A stretch of 28,473 nt of DNA from Silene noctiflora. Taxonomy: Eukaryota > Streptophyta > Magnoliopsida > Caryophyllales > Caryophyllaceae. Position 1 is the first letter of the stretch. Every line of letters begins with the position of its first letter. Below, in pieces: positions 17,301 to 26,926 of the stretch. The notes under the pieces are model-generated. The model saw only the letters and a list, made by a program, of their open reading frames with translations. It did no database searches and was not told where the DNA came from. The position numbers and the translations under genes were made by a program. The stretch spans positions 71,574 through 100,046 of the forward strand of contig VHZZ01003409.1 in assembly GCA_009801015.1 (NCBI GenBank), read 5' to 3'.

Positions 17301-20003
17301 AAGTTGTAGTACAGACTTCCAATCGCATCAGTTTATTATCTTCAAATTGCATCTGTTTGTTAGCCACTGATGTAATCGCCTGAAAATGGCTGATTTAGGT
17401 ATTAGTCCTTGCCTCTTAGGTAGTTTTTTTATTGTACTGAATATGCCGATTTTAGGTAGGTGAGGCTTCAGAGATAGAACTTTTTTATATGATTTGGAAA
17501 CGCATGGCATTTGTTGATAAAGTTCTGTTTTTTCTTCTCCAAGCTGTTCTATTTTGGCTATGTTACTCCAACACTTCACTTAACTGCCGTGTCGCGTGTC
17601 AGAAACGTGTCTGTCGGTGTCCGACACGACACGACACTTCGACACTTCAATTTAGACCACAAAATAGGAAAATTCACCCAAAATAGCCGTCTCCGACACT
17701 CTGACACGTGTCAGACACGACACCGTGTCGGAGAGTCGGAGTAACACAGATTTTGCGGGATTTATAATCTGTTTAGAAACGCTATATTTGAAACTGAATC
17801 TCTTTGTACACGAAAAATATTTAGCAAAGGCAAAATTTGACCAAAACAGGAGGATTTAATTTCAGGATGTTCTTTTAGTTCCAAGTTCAAAGCTCATTCA
17901 AAATCGTAGGAACTCAGTCTCACTACACATACTGTATGACGGTCTTGAACAAGACTAGTTGTTTAGCAAACGACAGCGCACTTTCTCCTTTGTTTTCAGT
18001 TTATGATCCACTTCAACATTTAGAAACTCCTCCCGGCTCTTTAGCTGAATTATTGTTATGTTACCAGAGTTGGCTTCGTACAAGGTGTATGGATGGTGGG
18101 AGTGATTGATGAACTCCGCATGCCTGTAACAGAGAATGGAAGTAATCTAATTTTAGTTGATACAAAGACTCGTCGCCAACCTAGGATTCCTGCTGAACCC
18201 CAGTGCAGAAATGGAAGGTATATATCCCAAGTCACGGCCTGACATTGAGTCAAAGAAGAATTAACAATACAGTATCTCCTAGCCAAAGCATGTTCTAGCT
18301 TTTTATATGATATAATTTTTCTTTTTTTACCCTCTCAGGCTACAATTGATGTGTTATAAATACCTGTGGGACAAGTTGGTCTCAGATGAATTTCCCTCTA
18401 AACAGTTTTATGAGTATTTTTCCTTGGATCCCGAACACATTTTATCAGATGATATAAAAATGAGCACAGCTGACTCAGGATTCCCTGCTCAGGTAAGAAT
18501 ATGTTCCTACCTTGATTCTCTCATTGCACATTCGCACGAGGTGTGCGACTTGTGCCTCTTGATGCGGGACCTGACCACTTTCGTGTGTCTTGCTACGTGT
18601 TAAGGGTAGAATTTTTGTTTGTTTGTTTTTGTTTTTAACCACCACGGAAAGAATTAAGAAATTTATTCAAAATGCTGCAATTATATGTATTAGCTGTTTT
18701 TACACCCTTACAAGTTGTGGGATTGCTACGTGTGCTGCATACATTATTCGTTTTCCCAATATTATGTCATCCTCATTTGGGGGGTTATAATAGTTATATA
18801 GCTTTAAGATGCAATTGGTTTTCAGGATAACTAATAAGTTCTATCTTTTCATTCTTTATTTACTTTCAGAACTCAACCTTTATATTTTTTTTCTCCGAAA
18901 CTAGTAACTTATGTATTCCGTATACAATGATATGTACTGGGTTTTTGAGTTTAACTGATACATGTAATTGTTGTTTGGGCATAAACACTGCTGACCATAC
19001 CTTCCTAATATTTCCTTGCCTTTTCTGATCCATGCAGACATTTGGTGAAGTTGTGGACTACTTCAGAAATGTTTGTTTGACGCTGCCCCCTGCTCATGAT
19101 CAACTTCTCTTGAGGTGAGTGCTATGCTTTCACGCCTTTTGCTGCTTCCAACCACTCATACAATTTGAGCCGACCAGAATCGAGCTACATCTGGATTATT
19201 TTCACCACCTTTTGTACAGTTTGAGATCGTGTGCCAAAAATTATGTCCTATACAATATCAACACATTCAACAGAACTATATCTCATCAAGCAAAATCCCC
19301 GGCCACTGACACGTCCCCTCAGCATGCTTACATTTGTTCGAATGAACCTGTGTTTATTCAACATATCATTTTAACGACTTTTTGACGTTCATTTTAGGCC
19401 AAAAACATTAATCTTTTCTAAAAACGCAGTCGTCTTCCGACTTTATGACACACCGTGAAGCTAGACAGTTGCAGTTAAGTCAGATTAACACATGAATGAA
19501 CACAGGATTGATCAACAAGGAATGATAAAGATAGTGCATCAATTTTATCTGCTTATTTATATCACTTAAAAGAATCTTGCATACCTGTCTGATTCAAAGT
19601 TGTCGCGTCTACTTTGGAATTTAGATATCAGTAAGAGAATTGTTTACTATGGACTAGAGAGTGTTGTGCGAGTTATAGGTTCCGTTCTTCCTCGTCTTGT
19701 ATCACAATTTTCGATTATATAATATATCACTGAGAGAATTTACCCACAATTATTTGTTATCTAACTTTTCACTGTAGATACGAACTCCAAGAGGATAACT
19801 CATTGATCGCGGAGGATGAGTTTAATTTTGACGACGACTGGCTCACGGGTCAAATATCCAGTTCCCTTGAGTTTTGGCATGGACAACGAGAAGCCAAGTA
19901 TGTTCTTGAGAATGAGCTTTGGAAGTGTCGATTTTGCCAGTTTGCGCGTTATTGCCCTTCTCAAACTGACGCTAATTCTGAAACCAACTTTCAGAATAAC
20001 TAA
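14378..20003 (+). CDS. EXO5: Exonuclease V (EXO5-like, Fe-S nuclease)
   Basis: EXO5 is a single-strand DNA exonuclease of the PD-(D/E)XK fold with an Fe-S cluster, acting in organelle or nuclear DNA maintenance. The Arabidopsis relative is described as chloroplastic. Exons 14378-14746, 15958-16062, 16334-16455, 18068-18217, 18339-18492, 19038-19114 and 19778-20003 join in frame to 400 aa with GT-AG introns. Four cluster cysteines are visible: Cys126 (EWCEKQ) and the C-terminal C-x2-C-x5-C at Cys376, Cys379 and Cys385. Nuclease residues fit Asp213 (GVIDELR), Asp230 and Lys232 (LVDTKTR). Residues 1-60 are Asn/Ile/Glu-rich with several acids, so a plastid transit peptide is not obvious here. Transcription converges on the BAP31 gene, with 722 bases between the stop codons. 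Intron 1 has a 45-bp duplication and intron 3 holds two inverted-repeat elements. The assignment rests on motifs and overall family resemblance. Confidence 0.92.
14747..15957. other. EXO5 intron 1
   Basis: This 1211-base intron begins GTATGA and ends TATAG. It holds the 45-bp direct duplication at 15573-15719; otherwise I see only AT-rich sequence and no delimited element or gene. Confidence 0.8.
15573..15719. repeat. 45-bp direct duplication, 102 bp apart
   Basis: A 45-base block starting TCCATCTATATGGTGCTAAG lies at 15573-15617 and again at 15675-15719 with a single difference (GGCGTTAG against GGCGCTAG). The two are separated by 57 unrelated bases. High identity in an intron suggests a recent duplication or a conserved role; neither can be decided here. 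Confidence 0.85.
16954..17284. mobile_element. Fold-back MITE-like element in EXO5 intron 3
   Basis: The left arm (AACACTCCC, then TTATAATACCCACCTTTGTG and AAACACTCC) is inverted on the right as GAGTGTTTCACAAAGGTGGG, TATTATGAAGGGAGTGTT. The arms match over about 38 bases except for a few extra bases on the left. Total length is about 331 bases. Flanking target duplications are unclear, so the superfamily is open. Confidence 0.65.
17561..17746. mobile_element. TGTTACTCC-ended MITE-like element in EXO5 intron 3
   Basis: The left end TGTTACTCCAACAC and the right end GAGTCGGAGTAACA are inverted with a few mismatches. The interior is dense in GTGTCCGACACGACACG-type words and their inverse, so much of the element can pair with itself. 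It has no coding capacity. It resembles the element at 13048-13425 in its GTGTCCGACAC words, though the termini differ. Confidence 0.65.
19115..19777. other. EXO5 intron 6
   Basis: This 663-base intron (GTGAGT to CTGTAG) lies between the last two coding exons. I see nothing delimited in it. The 545-base intron 5 (18493-19037) is likewise plain and AT-rich. Confidence 0.75.
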
Positions 20004-20725
20004 TTTAAAAAGAAAAAAGAAAAAAGAAAAACCAAAACACACCCACACACACATACTTTCAGAATAACTGAGTGTAACATCCTATACTGGTATTTGTCAT
20101 TTTTTTTGGCCTCCATCAGTATTCCGAGCTATGGCGACCATAAGGCAATTGTATCTATGTTGGTGTACTCCTATATTGTTCTCATTTATAGAATTAATAA
20201 GCAATTTTTGTTTGTAAATATGGTAGGAATCTTGAACTCTTGATTTGTATTTTCCATTATGAATGCATTTCCGAAAGCTTTTTACCATTCATTGTGATTC
20301 GACCTTCATTTTTTGCTCTTACTGTAAGCTACAAAACGTTAATGTTCCGAGTTCTAGTGATACTTACTCGTATATTTTCTAGTATAAAGGCCTCTGCTTT
20401 GGAAGTATCAACTAGGGGTACAACACAAATATAGTACTCAGTATAAGGCGTCTTGTGTTGAAGATGAAGCGAGTATGGTATAATCATCAAATAGCAGAAT
20501 GTCTATAACTTGTAACCAGTGCATGATCGGTCATGTAATCGCACAATCAACAGGATTCTAATCCCATGTAGCAGTGAACGATATTTCTGGAACAACAATA
20601 GGGAGATGTATAAAACTGGATATTGGATTATGAACGAAAATTGGATTACGAAAGAGCACAATTTCTGGACGTTGAATTATACTTATAACAACTAAACTGA
20701 CTACGAATATTTTTCCCTTTACATG
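20004..20725. other. Convergent intergenic region between EXO5 and BAP31-like genes
   Basis: These 722 bases separate two stop codons that face each other, so the region should hold both 3' UTRs. It begins with an A-rich and CA-rich run (about 20008-20055). No clear polyadenylation signal, element or gene was identified; open frames here show no domain. Confidence 0.7.
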
Positions 20726-23700
20726 TTATTCTTGCCAGTCTGAATTCAATTCTTCCAACTGACTGCGAATATTTTGGTTATCCTCAAGTAACCGATCATA
20801 CTCGAGAAGTAAGCCTTCAGATTGCTTCTTCAAAGCATCTGCCATAGATTGTGAAGCCTTAGCCTCTTCTATTTTGGCTACACATTGTGGTTTCAGGGAA
20901 CTGATCTTAGACTTTAAACTATTAATTTCTTTTTCCGCAGCTTTAAGCCTCTCATTCTTGGCATCATCAAAACTCCGTTTTTGTTTCTTGGCAGCTTCTA
21001 TCGTCTTTCTAAGTAGACGGAGCTCTCTAATGTAATTATGCAGTCTGTCCATCAGTAATCCTAGGAACAAGATGAATCCTGCCATTCAATTAAGTCATGT
21101 ATGTTAGATACTCTGGGCCATAAACTCTAAAAATTGACGACAAATTTCTGCAACAGGTCTTTACTCTTTAGTCCAGCTACTAATACACAATTATGATTAT
21201 GCAACCCAACGAAGAAAGTTAGCCAGCAAAATAGGGAAAACTGAATAACAGAAATAAAACCAATAGACCAACTAACTAGAGCAGAGACACATAAATCGTT
21301 TATTCGACCTTCTCCGATAAACAAACATGAGACAAGATGGAGGCATCTCTTAGTTCCATCCTTGGTAACTCCTACTCTAAAACCTTGTTTGGATACCAAA
21401 AAAGGCGGAAAAGGGAGGAGAGAAGGAAAAAGGGAAGGGAACGGGAGGGGGAATTGAGGGAGGGAGTATCCTTTGTTGAAGGGGAAATAATTTGCCTTGA
21501 AGAAGGGAAATGGAAGGATTACTTTTCCTTCCCCTCCAAATCCCTCCACCCCCATTTTGCTATCCAAACAATGGAAATTACCTCCCCTCAAATTCCTTCC
21601 ATCCCTTTCCCTCCAAATTCCTCTATCCAAACGTCGCCTAAGAGATCCAGCCTTTTTTAGAACAAGGCAGTTTAAGAAATACAAAAATTCACTATGTTAC
21701 CCTTACCCTCACCCTCACCCAAGGTCAAAATTCTTGGTCGTCGATACATATTGTATCAGGCAAGATGAATCGGTATCAGAAGAAGCCCATATGAGATATC
21801 AAAATACGTCAAAGCAAAAATAAACGGGGCATAATATTGCCCGAGATGGCCAATTTATATAGCAAATCGGCCAAATCTGTCCAGTATCGCTCGCGAAGAG
21901 CCTGGGATGTTTTCTGCCAAGTTTTATTTCACAACAATACATTTGAGGATTGACTTTCTTGATAAAATTGTAATAGTTACTCTAAATTCATTTTGTCATT
22001 TACATGATACGAAATGGAGAATAGATACATAAAATAGCTATAAAAGCATCGTATAAAATAACTACTACAATAGTACAATATCCACAACCAAGTCTGAGAC
22101 AACCACATCAGCATGACTCTGATATACCATAACCGCAAATGCCAATACCACCATTTCGAGCCCTGCCCTCACTCACAGACTCTCATCCAAGTATCCAACA
22201 TCTCATTACTAGTAACATGCCATTTCTAGTATAGTCCTCTCATGTAATCACTAAAGCTACTCAATCTCGGATCGAGTTCAAGCAATAAGGTGTAGATTTG
22301 TAGTTGAATTTATCAAAATGCGTTGAACAGATAACTAATGATTCAAAACCAAAGATGGAATCTCATAGCTGTATCCCATTTTTTTTACCTTAATATTCTT
22401 CAGTAGTTCATGATAAAAAAATTATACAAAATAAAAGCAATACAGTGTAAGAAATGATCTGTCATGGCTAAATCTTTAACAATCATGGGACAAACCATAA
22501 TTCCCAAGACACATAGAATGTTAGCCAACAATCCAGCAAAATTCACTGTTCCATTGTTGTTAAAGTTTCGCTTTTGACGTTTAGTGCTCCAGTGTAATTA
22601 CGCAAGCTATGCAACGTCAGCGGTCAGCCATAAAAGAGGATGTCTTTTATGAATTAAGCAAAAAGGAATGATCCACATGCTGCATAATTCTCAGTCCAAC
22701 TTGACACATCATTGTTGAATCTAGTCCTCATGATCTCATTTCCCACGAGTGCCTTCTGATAGGAGAATTGCCCCCTTTTTAAGGTTTGTTGTAGTTTTCA
22801 ATGTTTGCATGACATACTTGATTCAATTTTTATTTATGAAAATCATAACTAGGAGAATAACTTAAACCCCCAACCATTGTTCCCTCCCAGGAAAAAAGCG
22901 TTTAGAAAAAGAACACGAGATAAAAAAAAAATGTGTTCAAATGTTTCAAGGTGAAATTTCCGCTAAAAAGAGATGGACTTAGATGACAAGGACAAGAGGA
23001 CATACAAGAGGACATAAACTAAAGAAAGAGATTTCATGGGCACTGAAACGTAAAAAGAAGAGACAGCCAATATCTAAGGGCAAACGAACTCAATTACTTT
23101 GAAATAGATCCATCCCTCAGCTACCTGAAATCCATAGAACTGAGCAACTGCCAAGAGCAACTGCCAACTCCTAGCAACCATTCAACTTTACCAACATCTC
23201 AAGGTCAACATGTACTATTAAAACAGCTGTACATAGTTCTATATACAGAATGTTTATAGTATCAGACTATCAGTCTATCAGAGAGATTCATACAAGGGTG
23301 GAAGTAGAGTTACGAGCAATCACATCCTCCAAACATATACTGAGTATATTTTAACTTTTTGTTTGGATACACATAAACGAGGGAAGGAGGGTTGGAGGGG
23401 ACGGAATAGAAGGATGAGGAATAGACCAATGTGATTCCGTTCCAAGCTTTTCCCTTTAATCCAACTAATTACCTAAGCAAGACAATTTGTTCGATGCCCT
23501 TTCCCTTTAAATCTCTCAATTCAAACAATGCGCCAATAATCCGGTACTATAAATTAACCTCTAACCCGCCTACGGACTAGCAAGCATGAACATACCGAGC
23601 TACTTCGGCAGCTCAATTACATTTCCTTGATTTTCTCTACACAACTCTAAACAAGCTTACGCGAAAGCGTACTATTTCCAACAATTCCGAGCTCATTTCC

Positions 23701-24148
23701 AACTCCATTCAACATCCCAAATCCTTGTATCCACATGTATAGCACAACATTGCACAGTAATTGCCATATCCGTCTTAAGGGAGACTTACCGATTTAAAAA
23801 TTGAACAAACAACTAAAATCATTAAAATTGAAAAATCAAAAAGTGGGAATGAAAAAGAATACCTAAAAGAGAAGCATCAAGAAGCGTCCGAAGAAATAGA
23901 AGCTGATCAGTAGGATTAACAGCAGCGGGGTCTTCGTCGTCGCGGCGACGGAGAGTAACAACAGTGGAAACAGTTGATACAAACAAAACTAGAATAATTC
24001 CGGCAACAGTAGTAACAATTACTGGTCCTCTTCCTCGTTTCATATGATCTAAACCCATTATTATAAGTTTTCTAAATGGGGTTCTGAATAATAGTAGTAT
24101 AATCACCAATATTTCCGCCATTATTGTAGCTAATAGCAGATGGATCAT
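20726..24148 (-). CDS. BAP31/BAP29-like endoplasmic reticulum membrane protein
   Basis: Proteins of this family span the ER membrane three times and carry a cytosolic coiled coil; they take part in ER cargo export and quality control. Exon 1 is 23863-24148 and exon 2 is 20726-21078 (minus strand). They join in frame across a 2784-base GT-AG intron to give 212 aa, close to plant family members (about 220). Hydrophobic segments are near 3-21, 42-65 and 88-105. The family marks FRTPFRKL (21-28), VKRGRGPV-like MKRGRGPV (36-43), NPTDQ (78-82), and DRLHNYIRELRLLRK (106-120) are present. A heptad-like charged region runs from about 117 to 206 and includes LLLEYDRLLEDNQN. The start ATG is preceded by AAAA, and the first residues begin the first membrane helix as usual in the family. 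The C-terminus ends NSDWQE and lacks the KKXX retrieval signal. The intron has at least one MITE-like element. Confidence 0.94.
21383..21637. mobile_element. GGAGGG-type MITE-like element in the BAP31 intron
   Basis: The left end CCTTGTTTGGATACC and the right end CTATCCAAACGTCG are imperfect inverses. A purine-rich left half (GGGAGGAGAGAAGG) faces a pyrimidine-rich right half (CCCTTTCCCTCC). An extra internal TTTTGCTATCCAAACAATGG near 21556-21577 looks like a second terminus, so the copy may be rearranged. It shares termini and layout with 7107-7392. Confidence 0.55.
23355..23530. repeat. Decayed GGAGGG-type repeat
   Basis: TTTTTGTTTGGATACAC followed by GAGGGAAGGAGGGTTGGAGG on the left, and CCCTTTCCCTTTAAATC followed by TTCAAACAATGCGCC on the right, recall the elements at 7107-7392 and 21383-21637. 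Similarity is lower and the limits are approximate. Confidence 0.4.
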
Positions 24149-25049
24149 TTTTGCTGCTGATTTTACAAAGCTTAACTGTGATTCACCTGCGGAGGAACTG
24201 AGGGAGAGTTGAATGTTGTTTGACTCCCAGATTTCTACGCTCTCCCTTTGATCGTTGATTCTAGATGATTGAACACGGGGAGGGGCATTCGTGTTTGTCC
24301 AGTCGGATTCGAGTCGAGTTGTTTCAAGTTCGGATTATCGAATAATTTCGAATTGAATTGATTCCAGCCATGTACTCATGTATAGGAGTATTTGTGTGCC
24401 GGTTCAGGTATTACTGGTTAAAGCCTAACTTTGGATAACGGATTGGCATGGGGAATACCTGGTTGGGTGACGATTTTTATGGGTACGATCAGTTCGACTA
24501 ACATTCATGTAACACAAGTTATACTGGGTCAAAAACATCAATACGAGTTCCTATCGAGTTCTAACGATTAACGAATCATAATTTGTCTATTTTTTAGGTC
24601 ATTTTTTTAATATGATTATACGTAGATAGTTACTTAAAAAAAATTTACTCGTATAAGATATTGTATTCAAATTTTAATTTAAGACTAATAATCATTGATT
24701 AATTGATCATCAACTTATGAGCAAATCATCTTATTTATATAATGTTGAATGTGATATGCCAATAAAATAAACATTCAAATAATTTTGTGTTACCAATTCA
24801 TCGGATATAAGATTTACGATAAAAATTTGGCAGATTTATGAAAGACAAAGAGAGCTAGATAATAAAAGAACGTGTGAGAAATATATTTGACTTGATTGTG
24901 AACGAACTTAAGTTCACCCAAATTCAAATTAACCTTAACTATCATTAACTAAACTCGAATTGGCCTAAACAAAATTGAACCGATATTGAAGAAGGTTCAC
25001 TCGATTTCCTTACTAAAATTATCTTAAGTTAAATGAGTAATGTTAATTA

Positions 25050-25306
25050 CTTCCTCTGTTTCTTTATATATATGTCATTTTTACTTTTCGAGACAATCCG
25101 TTCTCTCTTCAATATCTCTTAAAATATAAGAAAAAGATATCACGAAATGTATACACATATGAAAACTCTTTTCATAAGCAATTTAATGGTGTAATTTTTA
25201 TAATTTTTGGACCACTATAATTTTGTAAAAATTATGTCAAAGGGTCATCTCGAAAAATAGAAACGTCATATATGATATATATATAGTAATACAAAAGGGG
25301 ATGGAG
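25050..25306. mobile_element. Stowaway-like MITE
   Basis: CTTCCTCTGTTTCTTTATAT follows TA at 25048-25049, and the inverse end (TATATAGTAATACAAAAGGG, then GATGGAG) precedes TA at 25307-25308. Symmetry extends inward: TTTTTACTTTTCGAGA is matched by TCTCGAAAAATAGAAACG on the right. The 257-base length and TA duplication fit Stowaway. Confidence 0.65.
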
Positions 25307-25606
25307 TAATTTCACGATAAGCAGATTACAAATGGCTGATTTTATTAGAAGGTTTGACTAGCATATTACAATTAGCATAATTAATTTGAGTGTCTAGTAA
25401 TTGGTAGATTAGGGGTAGTAAATTGTTAGTTTTCTTTGTAAAATGAAAAAACTTTCCTATTTTACAATATGTTGGGGTAACGAGCATATTGTAAAACATC
25501 ATATTGGCCCCAAATATGTTATTTCAATATGTTGTTTACCAAACACTAAAATTAGCATATTGATGGGTCAAACATGATAAAACCCTATGCTAAAAATTGG
25601 CATATA

Positions 25607-25864
25607 CTTCCTCCATTCAACTCCACTCTGCCACTTTACTTTTTCACGTTTGTCAACGCGTGTTTTACGCGGTAAATATCGTTAGTTACGTATTTGCTAA
25701 AATTATAAAAGTTAGATATTTTTAATGTACTCGTAAAGACGAATTAAACAAGATCCCACATGAATATATTTTCACTTACGTATTGAGAGAAAATCGAAAT
25801 TAAATGTTTATTTGTGAATAGTATGCAAAATTGAAAGTGGTAGAGTGGAGTTGAATGGAGGAAG
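25607..25864. mobile_element. Intact Stowaway-like MITE (258 bp)
   Basis: The left end CTTCCTCCATTCAACTCCAC and the right end GTGGAGTTGAATGGAGGAAG are perfect inverses over 20 bases, continuing as TCTGCCACTTT against AAAGTGGTAGA with one difference. TA flanks both sides (25605-25606 and 25865-25866), the expected target duplication. The right terminus matches the duplicated fragment at 295-365. No coding capacity. Confidence 0.9.
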
Positions 25865-26175
25865 TACCATTTATCAAACACCCCAAGTCTAAGGCTCTAA
25901 GCTAAGTAAATTAGCTAAATCAAGCTTAGTTTAGTTAAATGCAAATTTAAATTTAGTTCAATTTAACTCAACTAAAGTTTATCTTAGTTCAATTAAATTT
26001 ACTAATTAAATTACCGGTACAAAAAAAAAATCACTGATTAAATTAACCAAATACGGAGTATTAAACACAACACCGGATACAATCTCACATCTTGATTAAT
26101 GATTAATCGCTTGTTGCCATCTTGGATGTTACAACTATTTAAGACTTACAATTCACTACAAGAAAATTGTAGTCG

Positions 26176-26462
26176 GGCGACTGAAAACAGTCTCCAATAT
26201 CAAATTGGCGACTGAAATTAGTCGCCCGTGGTCAGTCGCGGACGTTAGTCGCCTTTTACAACTCGGGCGACTGATTTCAGTCGCCAATAGGACCATTTGG
26301 CGACTGAAATACAGTCGCCAAATTGGCGACTGAAGTGCCTGGTAGTCGCCAATTTGGCGACTGATATCAGTCGCCATTTAACTACCACAACCAGTAGCTA
26401 CTAGTTTGTGGACTCTGTTTTGGCGACTGAATTCAGTCGCCAAAAACATCATTTCAGTCGCC
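26176..26462. repeat. Subterminal palindrome array of the CACTA element
   Basis: GGCGACTG or its inverse CAGTCGCC, with close variants, occurs about 14 times in 290 bases. The direct form starts at 26176, 26207, 26266, 26299, 26325, 26356 and 26422. Paired head-to-head they form 20-base palindromes: exact at 26356-26375 and 26422-26441, and with one central mismatch at 26266-26285. In En/Spm, subterminal repeats bind the TNPA protein; by analogy these are candidate transposase-binding sites. Confidence 0.85.
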
Positions 26463-26676
26463 AATATTACTGGGCGTTTTCATGAAAATTTCATTTTGAA
26501 CGTGCCAAATCATATTGCAACTGAAATGCAACCCTGCAAACAGAAGTCATACCAGCAAATTCATTACGAACACCATTTGAAACATCTCATTTATTGAAAA
26601 ATGAGAATATATCCAACGTTACATAAACGGTCTATAAATTAGCTTGTCTCATGTTTAACACCTACATGCAACTAAA

Positions 26677-26926
26677 CTAAGATACTTGAAAGCCAACACC
26701 GGCTCCACTACCGCCGCCCTTTCCATGTGGATCATTAGGGTCGTGAAAGGGTTGGGGACCGGGGTTGCAAGTGCCGAATAAGCTTTCCATAGCTTTGACT
26801 CTCTCTTTCATTAGTCGCATCTCTTCATCTTTCTCGGCATTTGCTCTTCTTTCGGCATCTAGTTGAGATTGTAGCCGACTTACAAGACCCGGCTCATAGG
26901 TTTGTCTTGGCTCATAATAAGACCTT
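26677..26926 (-). pseudogene. C-terminal piece of a CACTA transposon protein gene
   Basis: An uninterrupted minus-strand frame of 81 codons ends at the TAG at 26677-26679. It starts with a Tyr-rich piece, continues with a charged heptad-like stretch (SRLQSQLDAERRANAEKDEE, then MRLMKERVKAM), and ends with a Pro/Gly-rich tail closing GVGFQVS. The location just inside a CACTA end and direction of reading toward that end fit the second, TNPA-like or En/Spm-family plant transposase gene of such elements. It is severed from its upstream part by the LTR inserted at 26927, so this copy cannot make a normal protein. No start codon is claimed. Confidence 0.6.

Larger units (their letters stand above)
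16456..18067. other. EXO5 intron 3
   Basis: This 1612-base intron carries two inverted-repeat elements, at 16954-17284 and 17561-17746. The remaining sequence is AT-rich and without a recognised gene. Confidence 0.8.
21079..23862. other. BAP31-like gene intron
   Basis: The single intron is 2784 bases long. It contains the GGAGGG-type element at 21383-21637 and a decayed relative at about 23355-23530. Between them (about 21700-23340) the sequence is AT-rich with no gene or delimited element that I can support. Confidence 0.8.
24149..26153. other. Upstream flank of the BAP31-like gene with MITEs
   Basis: About the first 120 bases should contain the BAP31 5' leader and core promoter on the minus strand. 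From 24290 to 25030 the sequence is AT-rich with TTCGAGT-type words and no delimited element. Two MITEs lie at 25050-25306 and 25607-25864. A TTAGTTCAATTTAACTCAAC-type stretch at about 25880-26000 resembles the GAACTGAACT repeats. No gene was found. Confidence 0.65.
26154..26926. mobile_element. CACTA (En/Spm-like) transposon, one end, interrupted
   Basis: The terminus CACTACAAGAAAATTGTAG starts at 26154, the classical plant CACTA end, preceded by ATT as a possible 3-base target duplication. Next come subterminal repeats (26176-26460) and then the 3' end of an element gene on the minus strand (26677-26926). The element is cut at 26927 by an LTR; its other end is not in the window. Confidence 0.85.

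Noticed and set aside
21127..21684. 185-codon minus frame in the BAP31 intron, and overlapping plus frames
   Set aside because: The frame reads through a MITE-like element and lies between two exons that join in frame without it.
24296..25030. Possible long element flanked by TTCGAGT-type words
   Set aside because: No inverted or direct termini or target duplication could be matched on the two sides.
26176..26462. CRISPR-like or riboswitch-like array of GGCGACTG repeats
   Set aside because: Spacing is irregular, repeats are palindromic half-sites, and the CACTA terminus and plant context explain them as transposon subterminal repeats.
26156..26597. Open frames 26156-26377 (-) and 26406-26597 (+)
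   Set aside because: They translate the subterminal repeat array and adjacent untranslated CACTA DNA.
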